From: Deinococcus sp.
GTDB lineage: Bacteria; Deinococcota; Deinococci; Deinococcales; Deinococcaceae
Assembly (NCBI GenBank): GCA_028287665.1
Contig: JAQBPF010000332.1
Coordinates: 1 to 7,554, forward strand
DNA: 7,554 nucleotides
Reading direction: 5' to 3'
In this document: positions 1-7,420 of the stretch, one piece after another
Layout of the letters: every line of letters begins with the position of its first letter
Position numbering within the stretch: position 1 is the stretch's first letter
The notes under the pieces: model-generated
Database searches by the model: none
Seen by the model: the letters and a program-made list of their open reading frames with translations, nothing else
What the model was told of the DNA's origin: nothing
Position numbers and translations under genes: made by a program

Positions 1-564
1 TCTCAGCAGATAGGCGGGGTGAAACATGGGCATCAGTAGGGCGTCATGTGTCCACGTGCCGCGCCGGAAGGGGTGCCACGTGCCGCGAATACGGGTAATC
101 CCCTGCCGCGTACCCAACAGATACTGCGTGGGCGTGTTGCCCAGACTCAGGATGATCTGTGGCCGCAGCAGGGCCAACTGAGGCTCCAGCCACAGCTCGG
201 TGCAGATCTGCGTTTCATCCGGTTCGGGAGCGCGGTTGCCGGGCGGGCGGCATTTCACGATGTTGGTGATGTAGGTGTCGGCCCGCGTCAGGTTCACGGC
301 GGCCAGAATCTTGTCCATCAACTGTCCGGCGCGGCCCACGAACGGGCGGCCCAAGCGGTCTTCGTCGCCCCCCGGCCCTTCCCCGATGATGACCAGACGG
401 GCCTGCGGATTTCCGTCGGCCACCACCACCTGCGTGCAGCCGGGGCGCAGTTTACAGGCCGTACAGCCTTTGGCCCGCAGTTCCAGGGCCTGCAAGGCGG
501 CGGCATCGGCCAGCGCCAGAGTTGCCGGGGCAGGATCGGTAGAGAACGGGCGTGGGGCCGTCAT
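1..564 (-). CDS. Family-4 (type UDGa) uracil-DNA glycosylase, 3' end cut by window edge
   Basis: This is a base-excision-repair enzyme that removes uracil, arising from cytosine deamination, from cytosolic DNA. The 188 visible codons stay open to base 1, so the C-terminus is missing; the family is usually about 200-230 aa. Visible hallmarks are the active-site motif [20 protein letters not shown] at residues 61-80, the KCRPPGNR segment at 104-111, and the second active-site motif FHPAYLLR at 181-188. Cys34-x2-Cys37 and Cys105-x15-Cys121 match the four-cysteine 4Fe-4S ligand pattern of family 4; an extra Cys43 is present. The start is fixed by an in-frame TGA three codons upstream and by a TAAAGT hexamer 7 nt before the ATG, with no Shine-Dalgarno. 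It lies 67 bp downstream of the co-oriented 632-1066 gene, so both read-through and its own promoter are possible. Family assignment is very secure. Confidence 0.95.
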   Translation of the reverse strand, partial: MTAPRPFSTDPAPATLALADAAALQALELRAKGCTACKLRPGCTQVVVADGNPQARLVIIGEGPGGDEDRLGRPFVGRAGQLMDKILAAVNLTRADTYITNIVKCRPPGNRAPEPDETQICTELWLEPQLALLRPQIILSLGNTPTQYLLGTRQGITRIRGTWHPFRRGTWTHDALLMPMFHPAYLLR

Positions 565-571
565 GCTTCAG

Positions 572-577
572 ACTTTA
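572..577 (-). promoter_or_regulatory. Putative -10 element (TAAAGT), leaderless start of the uracil-DNA glycosylase gene
   Basis: On the minus strand TAAAGT fits TANNNT and ends 7 nt before the ATG, so transcription would begin at or next to the A of the start codon. No Shine-Dalgarno is present and no clear TTGACA-like -35 is seen at the normal spacing. The call rests on the same geometry recurring at other starts in this window. Confidence 0.5.
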
Positions 578-631
578 ACGTGCCGCGCTGGGGCACAGCG
601 GAACGCAGATGACGGTTTGGGCAGTGCAGCC

Positions 632-1066
<435 letters not shown>

Positions 1067-1070
1067 CGGT

Positions 1071-1075
1071 CCTCC
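1071..1075 (-). promoter_or_regulatory. Shine-Dalgarno (GGAGG) deciding the start at 1066
   Basis: GGAGG on the minus strand sits 4 nt before the ATG. It is the only strong ribosome binding site seen at a gene start in the window, and it favours this ATG over the upstream in-frame ATG at 1114. The spacing is short but usable. Confidence 0.7.
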
Positions 1076-1137
1076 AACATGGGGCGGTGGGCAAATCAAA
1101 CGGCAGGCGGGCACGCAGGAGTGCGGCGATTGGCGAG

Positions 1138-1143
1138 AGTATA
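1138..1143 (-). promoter_or_regulatory. Putative -10 element (TATACT) upstream of the 144-aa gene
   Basis: TATACT matches five of six bases of the TATAAT consensus and lies about 70 bp upstream of the start at 1066, which would give a leadered mRNA consistent with the GGAGG there. No good -35 is seen at 16-18 bp; TTGGTC is present but about 21 bp away. Confidence 0.35.
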
Positions 1144-1272
1144 GACGCGGGCTGAGGCCAGCGTGACCAAATCATCTGAACAGTGGACCCCAATTTTCAT
1201 CATGAGAAGCCTGAGAAAACGATTTTTCGGCATTGGCTTAAAGAGCGTGAGTGTCACCTCTCCTGTCCAACA

Positions 1273-1294
1273 TCAGAAATGAGTTAGTTTCTGA
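1273..1294. repeat. Inverted repeat (possible operator or hairpin)
   Basis: TCAGAAA at 1273-1279 and TTTCTGA at 1288-1294 are perfect reverse complements separated by 8 nt. No T-run follows on either strand, so it does not look like a terminator. It lies about 140 bp upstream of the hydrolase start and about 205 bp upstream of the 144-aa gene start. An operator role is inference only. Confidence 0.4.
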
Positions 1295-1418
1295 GAACAC
1301 TGAGCTGACGCCGCATCTACACGCATATTTCAGAATTTTGCCAGCGCATAGAGTACGTATAGGCGCATAAAATCCTGGCTTTCACCTATGCATTAAGGCC
1401 AAATAAATAAAGATGGGA

Positions 1419-1424
1419 TAAACT
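1419..1424 (+). promoter_or_regulatory. Putative -10 element (TAAACT) of the LysM-NlpC/P60 gene
   Basis: TAAACT fits TANNNT and ends 10 nt before the ATG, giving a leaderless or nearly leaderless transcript. No Shine-Dalgarno precedes the ATG. No clear -35 is present at normal spacing. The gap is longer than the 5-7 nt seen at most other starts here, so this is less certain. Confidence 0.4.
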
Positions 1425-1434
1425 TCCTGGGTCG

Positions 1435-2064
1435 ATGAATGCCTTCCGAGTTCTTTTAATTGCCGCTGCGTTGAGCACTTCCAGCTCCCTGGCCGCCACC
1501 TATACCGTTAAATCTGGCGATACGCTGTATTCCATCGCCAGGGCGACCCGCGTGGACGCCCCCACGCTGATGAAGCTGAACAGGCTGCCCAGCACCACCA
1601 TTCAGGTCGGACAGCGCCTCAATATCGGCGGCACTTCAGCGCCCGTGGCGAGCCGTCCCGCTGCACCCCAAGCCGCCGCCGCACCCACTCGCGGCGGCGT
1701 CTTCGTTCGCAGCGCCGCCAGCCGCTGGTTGGGCATTCGCTACGTCTTGGGCGGTACAGGCGGCGGCGGGATTGATTGCAGCGGGTTCACCATGAATGTC
1801 TTCCGTTCGTTGGGCATCAACCTGCCCCGCACCGCCGCCGCGCAGTGGCGTATGGGCAGTGCCGTCAGCCGCCGCGACCTGCGTGCAGGCGACCTGGTGT
1901 TCTTCAATACGATGGGCCGCGTGGCCAGCCACGTTGGCATCTACATGGGCGACGGCATGATGGCCAACGCCAACAGCTACCACGGGCGCACGATCATCGA
2001 GCCTCTGTTTAGCAATGTGTACTGGGCCAGCCGCTACAGTGGTGCCCGCCGCGTTCTGAGCTAA
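1435..2064 (+). CDS. Secreted LysM-NlpC/P60 peptidoglycan endopeptidase
   Basis: A cell-wall hydrolase predicted to cleave peptide stems of peptidoglycan outside the cytoplasm. A signal peptide (about 1-20, ending SLA-A) is followed by one LysM glycan-binding domain (about 22-64, with [13 protein letters not shown] and VGQRLNI), an Ala/Pro linker (about 67-86), and an NlpC/P60 domain (about 90-209). The catalytic Cys is Cys115 in DCSGF and the His is His166 in SHVGIY. Aligning by eye with E. coli Spr, the third catalytic position, His in Spr, is Asn178 here (MANAN). Asn can serve there in papain-like enzymes, so activity is likely kept. The 209-aa length is complete for this architecture. The start is bounded by an in-frame TAA at 1408. 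The gene is transcribed alone, divergent from the 144-aa gene, and ends in its own terminator. Confidence 0.95.
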   Translation: MNAFRVLLIAAALSTSSSLAATYTVKSGDTLYSIARATRVDAPTLMKLNRLPSTTIQVGQRLNIGGTSAPVASRPAAPQAAAAPTRGGVFVRSAASRWLGIRYVLGGTGGGGIDCSGFTMNVFRSLGINLPRTAAAQWRMGSAVSRRDLRAGDLVFFNTMGRVASHVGIYMGDGMMANANSYHGRTIIEPLFSNVYWASRYSGARRVLS

Positions 2065-2112
2065 CTCCTCTGCACCACCCGGAGCCTCTGCTCAAGGCTT
2101 TCACCGACCACC

Positions 2113-2139
2113 AGCCCCTGCCTCTGTGCGGGGGCTTTT
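2113..2139 (+). terminator. Rho-independent terminator after the LysM-NlpC/P60 gene
   Basis: AGCCCCTGC at 2113-2121 pairs with GCGGGGGCT at 2128-2136 (nine pairs, one G-U) around a 6-nt loop. The last stem base begins a TTTT run, 2136-2139. It starts 49 bp after the stop codon. It is GC-rich with a short T-run, so termination may be partial. Confidence 0.75.
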
Positions 2140-2163
2140 GCATGGGCATTCCACCAGAAGTAC

Positions 2164-2226
2164 AAAAAAGATCAGACCCAAAAAAGAGAAGGAACGCCTT
2201 GGCCCCTTCTCTCTGGAGTGGTCTGA
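2164..2226 (-). terminator. Nested Rho-independent terminator after the LolA-like gene
   Basis: Read on the minus strand, an inner stem AGAGAAGG/CCTTCTCT (2212-2205 with 2192-2185) is followed immediately by six T residues (2185-2180). An outer stem TCAGACC/GGTCTGA (2226-2220 with 2178-2172) encloses it and is followed within 3 nt by a second run of six T (2169-2164). Each stem has its own U-tract, giving two successive termination points. It lies just past the stop codon at 2243 and faces the terminator of the convergent hydrolase gene. Confidence 0.85.
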
Positions 2227-2242
2227 GACGACCCGTATACAC

Positions 2243-2908
2243 TTATTGACGGATGATTTGCGCGTCTTTGGGCAGGGCACGCAGGGCCGCCGCCGTCAGG
2301 CCTGCATTCACTTTGTAGCTGGAAACGTTCAGGTCGGCCAGGACTTTATTGCCGCTGCTGACGAGTTGCAGGCGCGTGGGCCGCCAGCCCGCTTCGGTGA
2401 TCCAGACACGGGCCTTGTCGGTACTGCCTGTGCCTTTAGGCGTGGCTTCCAGTTGGAACAGACGGCTGCCCGCCGCGCCAGTGGTGCCCAGCAGCTTCAC
2501 GCTGTACTGGCTGAGCAGGGTCGCTGCGTTGCTGAGTTGCGTGAAATCCAGCCCGCCGAAGCCTGCCGAGTTCGCCGCCTTCTTGACCGGAGTCACGGTG
2601 ATCTGGTTGGTCAGAAACAGGTACTGGCGCACCTCGTTCTTGTCGGCCACCACCACGTTGTCGGCCAGAGCGTCGGGCGCGAGAAATTGCAGGCGGGCCA
2701 CACTCTGGGCCGGAATGCTCTTGACGGTCAGGTCGATCTTCTGGGCAGAGCTTTCGAGGCTGGCGGTTCCGCTCAGACGAAACGACACGTCTTTGGCAGA
2801 TTTCTGGGCGCTGTCTACACGGTTCAGGATGTCTTGGGCAGTCTGAGCGCCCGCGCCGGAGGACAGGGCCGCCAGCGCCAGCACAGACAGGGTCAACAGG
2901 TTCTTCAT
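2243..2908 (-). CDS. LolA-like periplasmic protein (outer-membrane lipoprotein carrier/sorting family)
   Basis: Resembles the LolA/COG2834 group of periplasmic half-barrel proteins that carry lipoproteins or other lipids between membranes. A signal peptide (about 1-21, cleavage AGA-Q) is followed by the helix typical of the family start ([20 protein letters not shown], 23-42). The rest is a run of beta-strands with family-like segments: [18 protein letters not shown] (72-89), [15 protein letters not shown] (93-107) and [15 protein letters not shown] (168-182). At 221 aa it is close to the usual size. I start at the ATG at 2908 because the signal peptide begins there; the open frame extends to an ATG at 2983 but that adds 25 polar residues with no targeting logic. 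It is downstream of and co-oriented with a beta-barrel-like gene (99 bp gap), which suggests a shared envelope role. The lipid or lipoprotein cargo is unknown, and it may be a divergent paralogue rather than a true LolA. Confidence 0.8.
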   Translation of the reverse strand: MKNLLTLSVLALAALSSGAGAQTAQDILNRVDSAQKSAKDVSFRLSGTASLESSAQKIDLTVKSIPAQSVARLQFLAPDALADNVVVADKNEVRQYLFLTNQITVTPVKKAANSAGFGGLDFTQLSNAATLLSQYSVKLLGTTGAAGSRLFQLEATPKGTGSTDKARVWITEAGWRPTRLQLVSSGNKVLADLNVSSYKVNAGLTAAALRALPKDAQIIRQ

Positions 2909-2914
2909 GCAGGC

Positions 2915-2920
2915 AGTATC
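2915..2920 (-). promoter_or_regulatory. Possible -10 element (GATACT) of the LolA-like gene
   Basis: GATACT on the minus strand matches TATAAT at four of six bases and ends 6 nt before the ATG, the leaderless spacing seen elsewhere here. A poor -35 match (TTCCTT, 2943-2938) lies 17 bp upstream. No Shine-Dalgarno is seen. Read-through from the upstream gene is an alternative. Confidence 0.35.
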
Positions 2921-2928
2921 TCGTCTGC

Positions 2929-2938
2929 TCTCATGAGA
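2929..2938. repeat. Perfect 10-bp palindrome (possible operator)
   Basis: TCTCATGAGA is its own reverse complement. It lies in the spacer between the putative -35 and -10 of the LolA-like gene, where a bound repressor could block transcription. No second copy with the full palindrome was noticed in the window, so the operator role is speculative. Confidence 0.3.
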
Positions 2939-3007
2939 AGGAACCGCACGGGCTGATGCGTGGTTTAACCGCTGGGTGTGCATCTTTGGATGGATGCTGG
3001 ACAGGGT

Positions 3008-4072
3008 TCAGGGGGTGTTGTCCTGAGGCGCGTCGGACCCCCCCAGCGGCAGGCGGTAGCCCACCCGTGCCCCGAAGCCTGCCGTACCGCTGGGGTTGCG
3101 CCCGCCGCGCACATCCAGGCTCAGTTCACCGGGGCCGAGGGGCAGGATGGCCTCAGCGCCGACCCGCAGAGGAGCGCTGGCGGTGCGCCAGGGTTCGTAG
3201 GCCGAATACAGACGCAGATTGCTGCCCTCGCCCAGCAGGTCGGGTGCAGTCACGCTGGCGGTCAGGCCATACGTCAGACCTGTGCTGCCCGAATCCGTCT
3301 GGCCACGTCCGGCCAGGGCATCCAGGCCAAGGCTGAGGCCCGCTTCGGTGGCGTAGGTCAGGCCGCCCGTGACGCCCAGAATATCGCGGCCAGCACGTGC
3401 ACCCGCCCGGAAGGTCAGGGTTCCGGTGCGCTCGGTGGCAGGCTCCAGCGTGGGGTCGTCGCCTTCGCTGGGGGCCAGCACGCGGGTCAGGTCGCGGCGC
3501 GATTCTATGCCCACGAATCCCTGATTCTGTGCGCCAAATTCTCCGCCCAATACGGCCACCAGGGTCCGGTTGACCCGGTAGCGGGCGGCCAGATCGGCCG
3601 CAACTCCACGGTTCCGCAGATCTGTGGGCGCGAATGTCCAGGCCGCCAACGGGTCTACGGCGGTGGCCGAGGTGGTGAAGAAACTGGCCCCGGCATTCAG
3701 CGCCACCGGGCCTGCCGTTCCCGTGGCGCGGGAAGACAGGCGCAGGCCACCCTGCCAGGTCACCGCCAGATCGGTACGGGAACTGACGGCCCCCAGCGGC
3801 GGCAACGACAGGCCCAGGGCGTAGCCCACATCTACGGCCCGGTTGGACACGCCCGCCGATAGCGTTCCTGCAACTGGAGTGCCGCCCAGCACACTGACAT
3901 TGGATACGCCGACGCGGGCGGTGGTCTGTTGCCACAAACTGCCCGCACCCAGGACATCAGTCCCCGTCCGGTAGCTCACCCCAAAATCCACATCGACCGC
4001 GCCTGCCGCCGTGCCCAGCAGGGCCGCACCCAGCGCCACCGTCATTCTCTTGCCCGCCCGAATCTGCTTCAT
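3008..4072 (-). CDS. Exported, beta-barrel-like protein of unknown function (predicted outer membrane)
   Basis: A 354-aa exported protein that I cannot assign to a named family. A signal peptide covers about residues 1-25 (basic MKQIRAGKR, hydrophobic core, cleavage AAGA-V). The mature chain is a continuous series of alternating hydrophobic/polar strands joined by Gly/Asn/Ser/Thr turns, for example VDVDFGVSYRTGTD (26-39), RLYSAYEPWR and GFGARVGYRLPLG near the end. There is no membrane helix, and cysteine appears absent. This resembles outer-membrane barrels or beta-rich surface proteins. The last strand ends YRLPL and is followed by a short polar tail, so there is no classic terminal Phe. The ATG at 4072 is chosen because the signal peptide starts there and TACCCT lies 7 nt upstream; the frame is open 30 codons further but without targeting character. 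The 99-bp gap to the LolA-like gene suggests co-transcription. Barrel topology is inference from strand pattern. Confidence 0.75.
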   Translation of the reverse strand: MKQIRAGKRMTVALGAALLGTAAGAVDVDFGVSYRTGTDVLGAGSLWQQTTARVGVSNVSVLGGTPVAGTLSAGVSNRAVDVGYALGLSLPPLGAVSSRTDLAVTWQGGLRLSSRATGTAGPVALNAGASFFTTSATAVDPLAAWTFAPTDLRNRGVAADLAARYRVNRTLVAVLGGEFGAQNQGFVGIESRRDLTRVLAPSEGDDPTLEPATERTGTLTFRAGARAGRDILGVTGGLTYATEAGLSLGLDALAGRGQTDSGSTGLTYGLTASVTAPDLLGEGSNLRLYSAYEPWRTASAPLRVGAEAILPLGPGELSLDVRGGRNPSGTAGFGARVGYRLPLGGSDAPQDNTP

Positions 4073-4079
4073 GCGGGTC

Positions 4080-4085
4080 AGGGTA
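4080..4085 (-). promoter_or_regulatory. Putative -10 element (TACCCT), leaderless start of the barrel-like gene
   Basis: TACCCT on the minus strand fits TANNNT and ends 7 nt before the ATG, the same spacing as in the uracil-DNA glycosylase gene. No Shine-Dalgarno and no clear -35 are seen. It also supports choosing this ATG over the upstream open frame. Confidence 0.5.
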
Positions 4086-4286
4086 GCAGGCCAGAAACCC
4101 GGCCCTTGCCCTCTCTCAGAGTCTTGGCCAGGATTTTGCGGCTCACACGCCCCTTCGGCCACTCACCGTCTGCTGACGACACCCCTGTGCAGGAACACTG
4201 TTTCAGGAGCACTCTCCTCACAACAAACCCGGCATCCGAACACGTCTGATTCAGAAACGGGTCAGGCAACTGCCCGGTCAGCACGC

Positions 4287-4292
4287 TAGCCT
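4287..4292 (+). promoter_or_regulatory. Putative -10 element (TAGCCT), leaderless start of the LEA14-like gene
   Basis: TAGCCT fits TANNNT and ends 5 nt before the ATG. No Shine-Dalgarno is present, and no good -35 is seen at 17 bp. The 4073-4297 region between the two divergent starts is otherwise without a recognised element. Confidence 0.5.
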
Positions 4293-4297
4293 GAGCC

Positions 4298-4783
4298 ATG
4301 CGCCTTCTTCTGCTGCCTGCTGCCGCCCTCTGTGCCACCCTGGTGGGCTGTGCGCCGCTGCAACAGGCGGTACAGGTGCCCACCTTCGAGGTTCAGAGCG
4401 TGCGCCTGAACAGCCTGACGCTGCTGGGCAACCCCACCGCCAACGTGACCCTGCGCGTCAAGGTCGGCAACCCCAATCCGGTGCCTGTGCGCCTCGCCAA
4501 CATTGCCAGCCGCCTGATTCTGGATGGACAGGACGTGGGCACCGTGAATCTGCCCAACGTGAATCTGCCCGCACGCGGCGAAACGGTGCAGGACGCCAAC
4601 CTGAGCCTGCCCCTGAGCCTCAGCGCAGGCGCAGCGTTCCTGAACATTGCGCGTGGGCAACAGGTGAGCTACCGCCTGGACGGCACCTTTACCGCCGACC
4701 TGGGCGTGTTGGGCCAGCCGACCTTCGGCCCATTTACCCTCAGCCAGGGCGTGTGGAAGCAGCCCGCCATTCTGCCCTTCTGA
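4298..4783 (+). CDS. LEA14/WHy-domain (LEA type 2) lipoprotein
   Basis: A small envelope lipoprotein with a water-stress/hypersensitive-response (WHy, LEA_2) domain. Residues 1-17 form a lipoprotein signal with lipobox LVGC, so Cys18 is the lipidated N-terminus. The LEA_2 domain spans about residues 30-155: [20 protein letters not shown] (45-64) contains the characteristic NPNP motif at the end of a strand, followed by [12 protein letters not shown] and the [14 protein letters not shown] segment. The 161-aa length is normal for a single-domain protein. WHy/LEA14 proteins are linked to desiccation and stress tolerance and occur in Deinococcus radiodurans; direct membrane or protein protection here is inference. 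A 13-nt tandem repeat encodes [10 protein letters not shown] at about 83-92. The amidase gene follows 32 bp downstream on the same strand, and the divergent neighbour encodes a barrel-like exported protein. Confidence 0.9.
   Translation: MRLLLLPAAALCATLVGCAPLQQAVQVPTFEVQSVRLNSLTLLGNPTANVTLRVKVGNPNPVPVRLANIASRLILDGQDVGTVNLPNVNLPARGETVQDANLSLPLSLSAGAAFLNIARGQQVSYRLDGTFTADLGVLGQPTFGPFTLSQGVWKQPAILPF
4543..4570 (+). repeat. Short in-gene tandem repeat (period 15)
   Basis: CGTGAATCTGCCC occurs at 4543-4555 and again at 4558-4570. It is in frame with the LEA14-like gene and yields VNLPN followed by VNLPA, a loop region between strands of the WHy domain. Confidence 0.8.
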
Positions 4784-4803
4784 GGGCGGTGGGGCGTGGG
4801 TTG

Positions 4804-4809
4804 TAGGCT
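4804..4809 (+). promoter_or_regulatory. Putative -10 element (TAGGCT), leaderless start of the amidase gene
   Basis: TAGGCT fits TANNNT and ends 6 nt before the ATG at 4816. The first three bases also form an in-frame TAG stop, so the reading frame cannot extend further upstream. The gene may therefore have its own promoter inside the 32-bp gap as well as read-through from the LEA14-like gene. Confidence 0.45.
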
Positions 4810-4815
4810 GTGGGG

Positions 4816-6015
<1,200 letters not shown>

Positions 6016-6053
6016 GTGTCCCGTCTCTGCCTCCGCTGCTCACTCTTTGGGCA

Positions 6054-6059
6054 TACGCT
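6054..6059 (+). promoter_or_regulatory. Putative -10 element (TACGCT), leaderless start of the secreted SGGAHCC protein gene
   Basis: TACGCT fits TANNNT and ends 6 nt before the ATG at 6066. No Shine-Dalgarno is present and no convincing -35 is seen. It lies in the 50-bp gap after the amidase stop codon, so this promoter would drive the last two genes of the window. Confidence 0.5.
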
Positions 6060-6065
6060 AGAGCT

Positions 6066-6911
6066 ATGACTGTCCGCTTTGCCCGTTTGGCCCTCGCGCT
6101 GGCCCTGACTCCTGTGCTGGCTTCTGCACCGGCTCCCGCTCTGGCGCAGCGTACACCGCCGCCCGCCCCCACCAAATGGGGCGCACTGACTCTCAAGCTC
6201 ACGCGCGCGCCCATGACCGACGACAGTATGCCCGCCGCCAAACTGACCCTCAGCAACGGCACGCGCACCATCCTGACCGTCAGCGACTTCGCTGTAGACG
6301 CCGAATTGGTGTCGCTTCGTCCCGGCGGCCTGCCAGAACTCGTCATCAATACGTTTTCGGGCGGCGCGCACTGCTGCACCACGGGCTACATCTTTACGCA
6401 GGACACGGGCAGCGTACAGAACATCGGCATTCTGGATGGAGGCAATTACGGCTTCCGGGCAGAGGATTTCAATAAAGACGGCACCTCCGAACTGCTGGTG
6501 GGCGTGGACGCGCTGGCCTATTTCGACTACTCGTATGCCGACAGCCCGGCCCTGCTGACCGTGATCGGCTGGGACGGCATCCGCCTGACCGACCGCACCC
6601 GCGCCTACGCCTACGTGCCGGGCCAGGAAGCCGCCCGCGAACTGAAAGAACTCCGCAGCCGCATGATCGAATATCCTGATCTGGAAAGCCTGAAACCCCG
6701 TCTGAGCGGTTATTACGGCAATATGGTTCTGGCCGGACGGGGGGCAGAAGCCGAAAAAGTGATCGCTGCCTTGCCCGGAGCCGCGCCGCTGAAGGCGTGG
6801 TTTGCCGCCAACCGTACCGCTCTGATAGACGCCCTGTATGCCCAACCCGAACGCCGCTTACGGGCCGTGAACAGCCCCGTCTACCCCATTCCAGAAGCGC
6901 CCGCACCTTGA
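6066..6911 (+). CDS. Secreted protein with SGGAHCC motif and a Ca-binding-like loop (FG-GAP/VCBS-like), function unknown
   Basis: A 281-aa exported protein. The signal peptide is about residues 1-27 (ending ALA-Q), followed by a Pro-rich stretch (31-35). The central domain holds LPELVINTFSGGAHCCTTGY (89-108), whose GGAHCC is a signature of a group of secreted proteins often labelled VCBS/FG-GAP-like. DFNKDGTSE (134-142) has the DxNxDG spacing of calcium-binding loops, preceded by DGGNYGF. The C-terminal third is more helical and charged (EAARELKELRSRMIEYPDLE, 188-207), with AEKVIAALPGAAPLKAWFA near 229-247. The two adjacent cysteines, Cys103-Cys104, are the only ones I see and could form an unusual vicinal disulfide or bind metal. 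The next gene overlaps its stop codon. A periplasmic or surface sensing or scaffold role is a guess; no enzyme motif is visible. Confidence 0.85.
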   Translation: MTVRFARLALALALTPVLASAPAPALAQRTPPPAPTKWGALTLKLTRAPMTDDSMPAAKLTLSNGTRTILTVSDFAVDAELVSLRPGGLPELVINTFSGGAHCCTTGYIFTQDTGSVQNIGILDGGNYGFRAEDFNKDGTSELLVGVDALAYFDYSYADSPALLTVIGWDGIRLTDRTRAYAYVPGQEAARELKELRSRMIEYPDLESLKPRLSGYYGNMVLAGRGAEAEKVIAALPGAAPLKAWFAANRTALIDALYAQPERRLRAVNSPVYPIPEAPAP

Positions 6912-7363
6912 AGCGCCTGATATTGCTTACGCCGCTGATACTGGCGGCCTGTGCACCTTCTACCCAGCCGCAATCCGTTCAGGTCTTCGAGGGACAGGCC
7001 ACGGTAGTCCTGCGCCCGCAACAGTACCGCCTGACCCTGACGGTGAACCCGCTGACCTACGACGCAAAAGGCGTGATGGAAAACCGCACCAGCGGCGACC
7101 GTTTTTCGGCTATCGGCACACTGCTGCCCGCACCTGATGGCAGTCAGGAATTGACCATCAAGCTGGAAGCCAATGCTGGCCCCAGCGCCCGCTTCAGCAT
7201 TCTGGGCTTTGGGCTGGACGGCCTGAGCGCCAAATCGGACGCCTTCCTGAGCGGCACGGTGAAGGGTGAGCTGCTGGCCGGACGCCTGCGGGTGAATGCA
7301 CTGAGTTACCCGGTAACGCTGCGGCGCGTGCGGAAGGGGTGGCGGGAATGGGGGGCGGTCTAA
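6908..7363 (+). CDS. Small lipoprotein of unknown function, TTG start overlapping the upstream stop
   Basis: A 151-aa predicted lipoprotein that I do not recognise. With the TTG at 6908 the product begins MKRLILLTPLILAAC, a textbook lipoprotein signal with lipobox LAAC and lipidated Cys15. No other nearby start gives a targeting signal; the only in-frame ATG is at 6797, deep inside the preceding gene. The mature part is beta-rich: an opening VQVFEGQATVVLRPQQYRL (24-42), then NPLTYDAKGVMENRTSGDRF and a closing basic segment TLRRVRKGWREWG. The TTG and the TGA stop of the previous gene share TTGA (6908-6911), so translation is probably coupled and the two proteins made together; an AGAAG 10-15 nt upstream is only a weak ribosome site. 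Partner roles at the envelope are inference. Confidence 0.82.
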   Translation: MKRLILLTPLILAACAPSTQPQSVQVFEGQATVVLRPQQYRLTLTVNPLTYDAKGVMENRTSGDRFSAIGTLLPAPDGSQELTIKLEANAGPSARFSILGFGLDGLSAKSDAFLSGTVKGELLAGRLRVNALSYPVTLRRVRKGWREWGAV

Positions 7364-7420
7364 GGCTCTAGGGGCTGAGGAAGGCGGAAGGGCATTCGCT
7401 TTGCTCACTCACCCCCTCCC

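Larger units (their letters stand above)
1067..1434. other. Gene-free divergent regulatory region
   Basis: These 368 bp separate the divergent 144-aa gene and the LysM-NlpC/P60 gene. From about 1190 onward the DNA is clearly AT-richer than the coding regions, and I see no convincing coding frame. It holds the GGAGG and TATACT signals of the left gene, a 7-bp inverted repeat at 1273-1294, three CGCATA copies at 1322, 1345 and 1364, a TTGCCA at 1338-1343 and the TAAACT hexamer of the right gene. I looked for a c-di-AMP (ydaO) riboswitch, since such elements often control cell-wall hydrolases, and did not recognise its conserved segments. Confidence 0.6.

Noticed and set aside
1200..1209. Ten-base match TCATGAGAAG shared with 2931-2940
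   Set aside because: Several 10-mer matches are expected by chance within 7.5 kb, and the flanks do not align.
1190..1434. c-di-AMP (ydaO) riboswitch upstream of the cell-wall hydrolase
   Set aside because: Hydrolases of this type are common targets, but the conserved riboswitch segments and pseudoknot-forming arms were not found in the region.
1067..1434. Radiation/desiccation response motif (RDRM) in the divergent region
   Set aside because: No 17-bp palindrome resembling the known Deinococcus motif was seen. The closest structures are the short inverted repeat at 1273-1294 and the CGCATA boxes.
2126..2956. Plus-strand 276-aa open frame across the LolA-like gene
   Set aside because: It begins inside the end of the hydrolase terminator, runs through the minus-strand terminator and has no recognisable motif, while the minus strand has a signal peptide and family-like segments.
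2978..3862. Plus-strand 294-aa open frame opposite the barrel-like gene
   Set aside because: Gln/Arg/Gly-rich shadow translation. The minus strand shows a clean signal peptide, beta pattern and leaderless promoter hexamer.
4078..4383. Minus-strand 101-aa open frame in the divergent region 4073-4297
   Set aside because: It overlaps the LEA14-like lipoprotein start, has no ribosome site or targeting signal and no recognised motif. The KILAKTLREGKG-like end is Lys/Arg-rich but unsupported.
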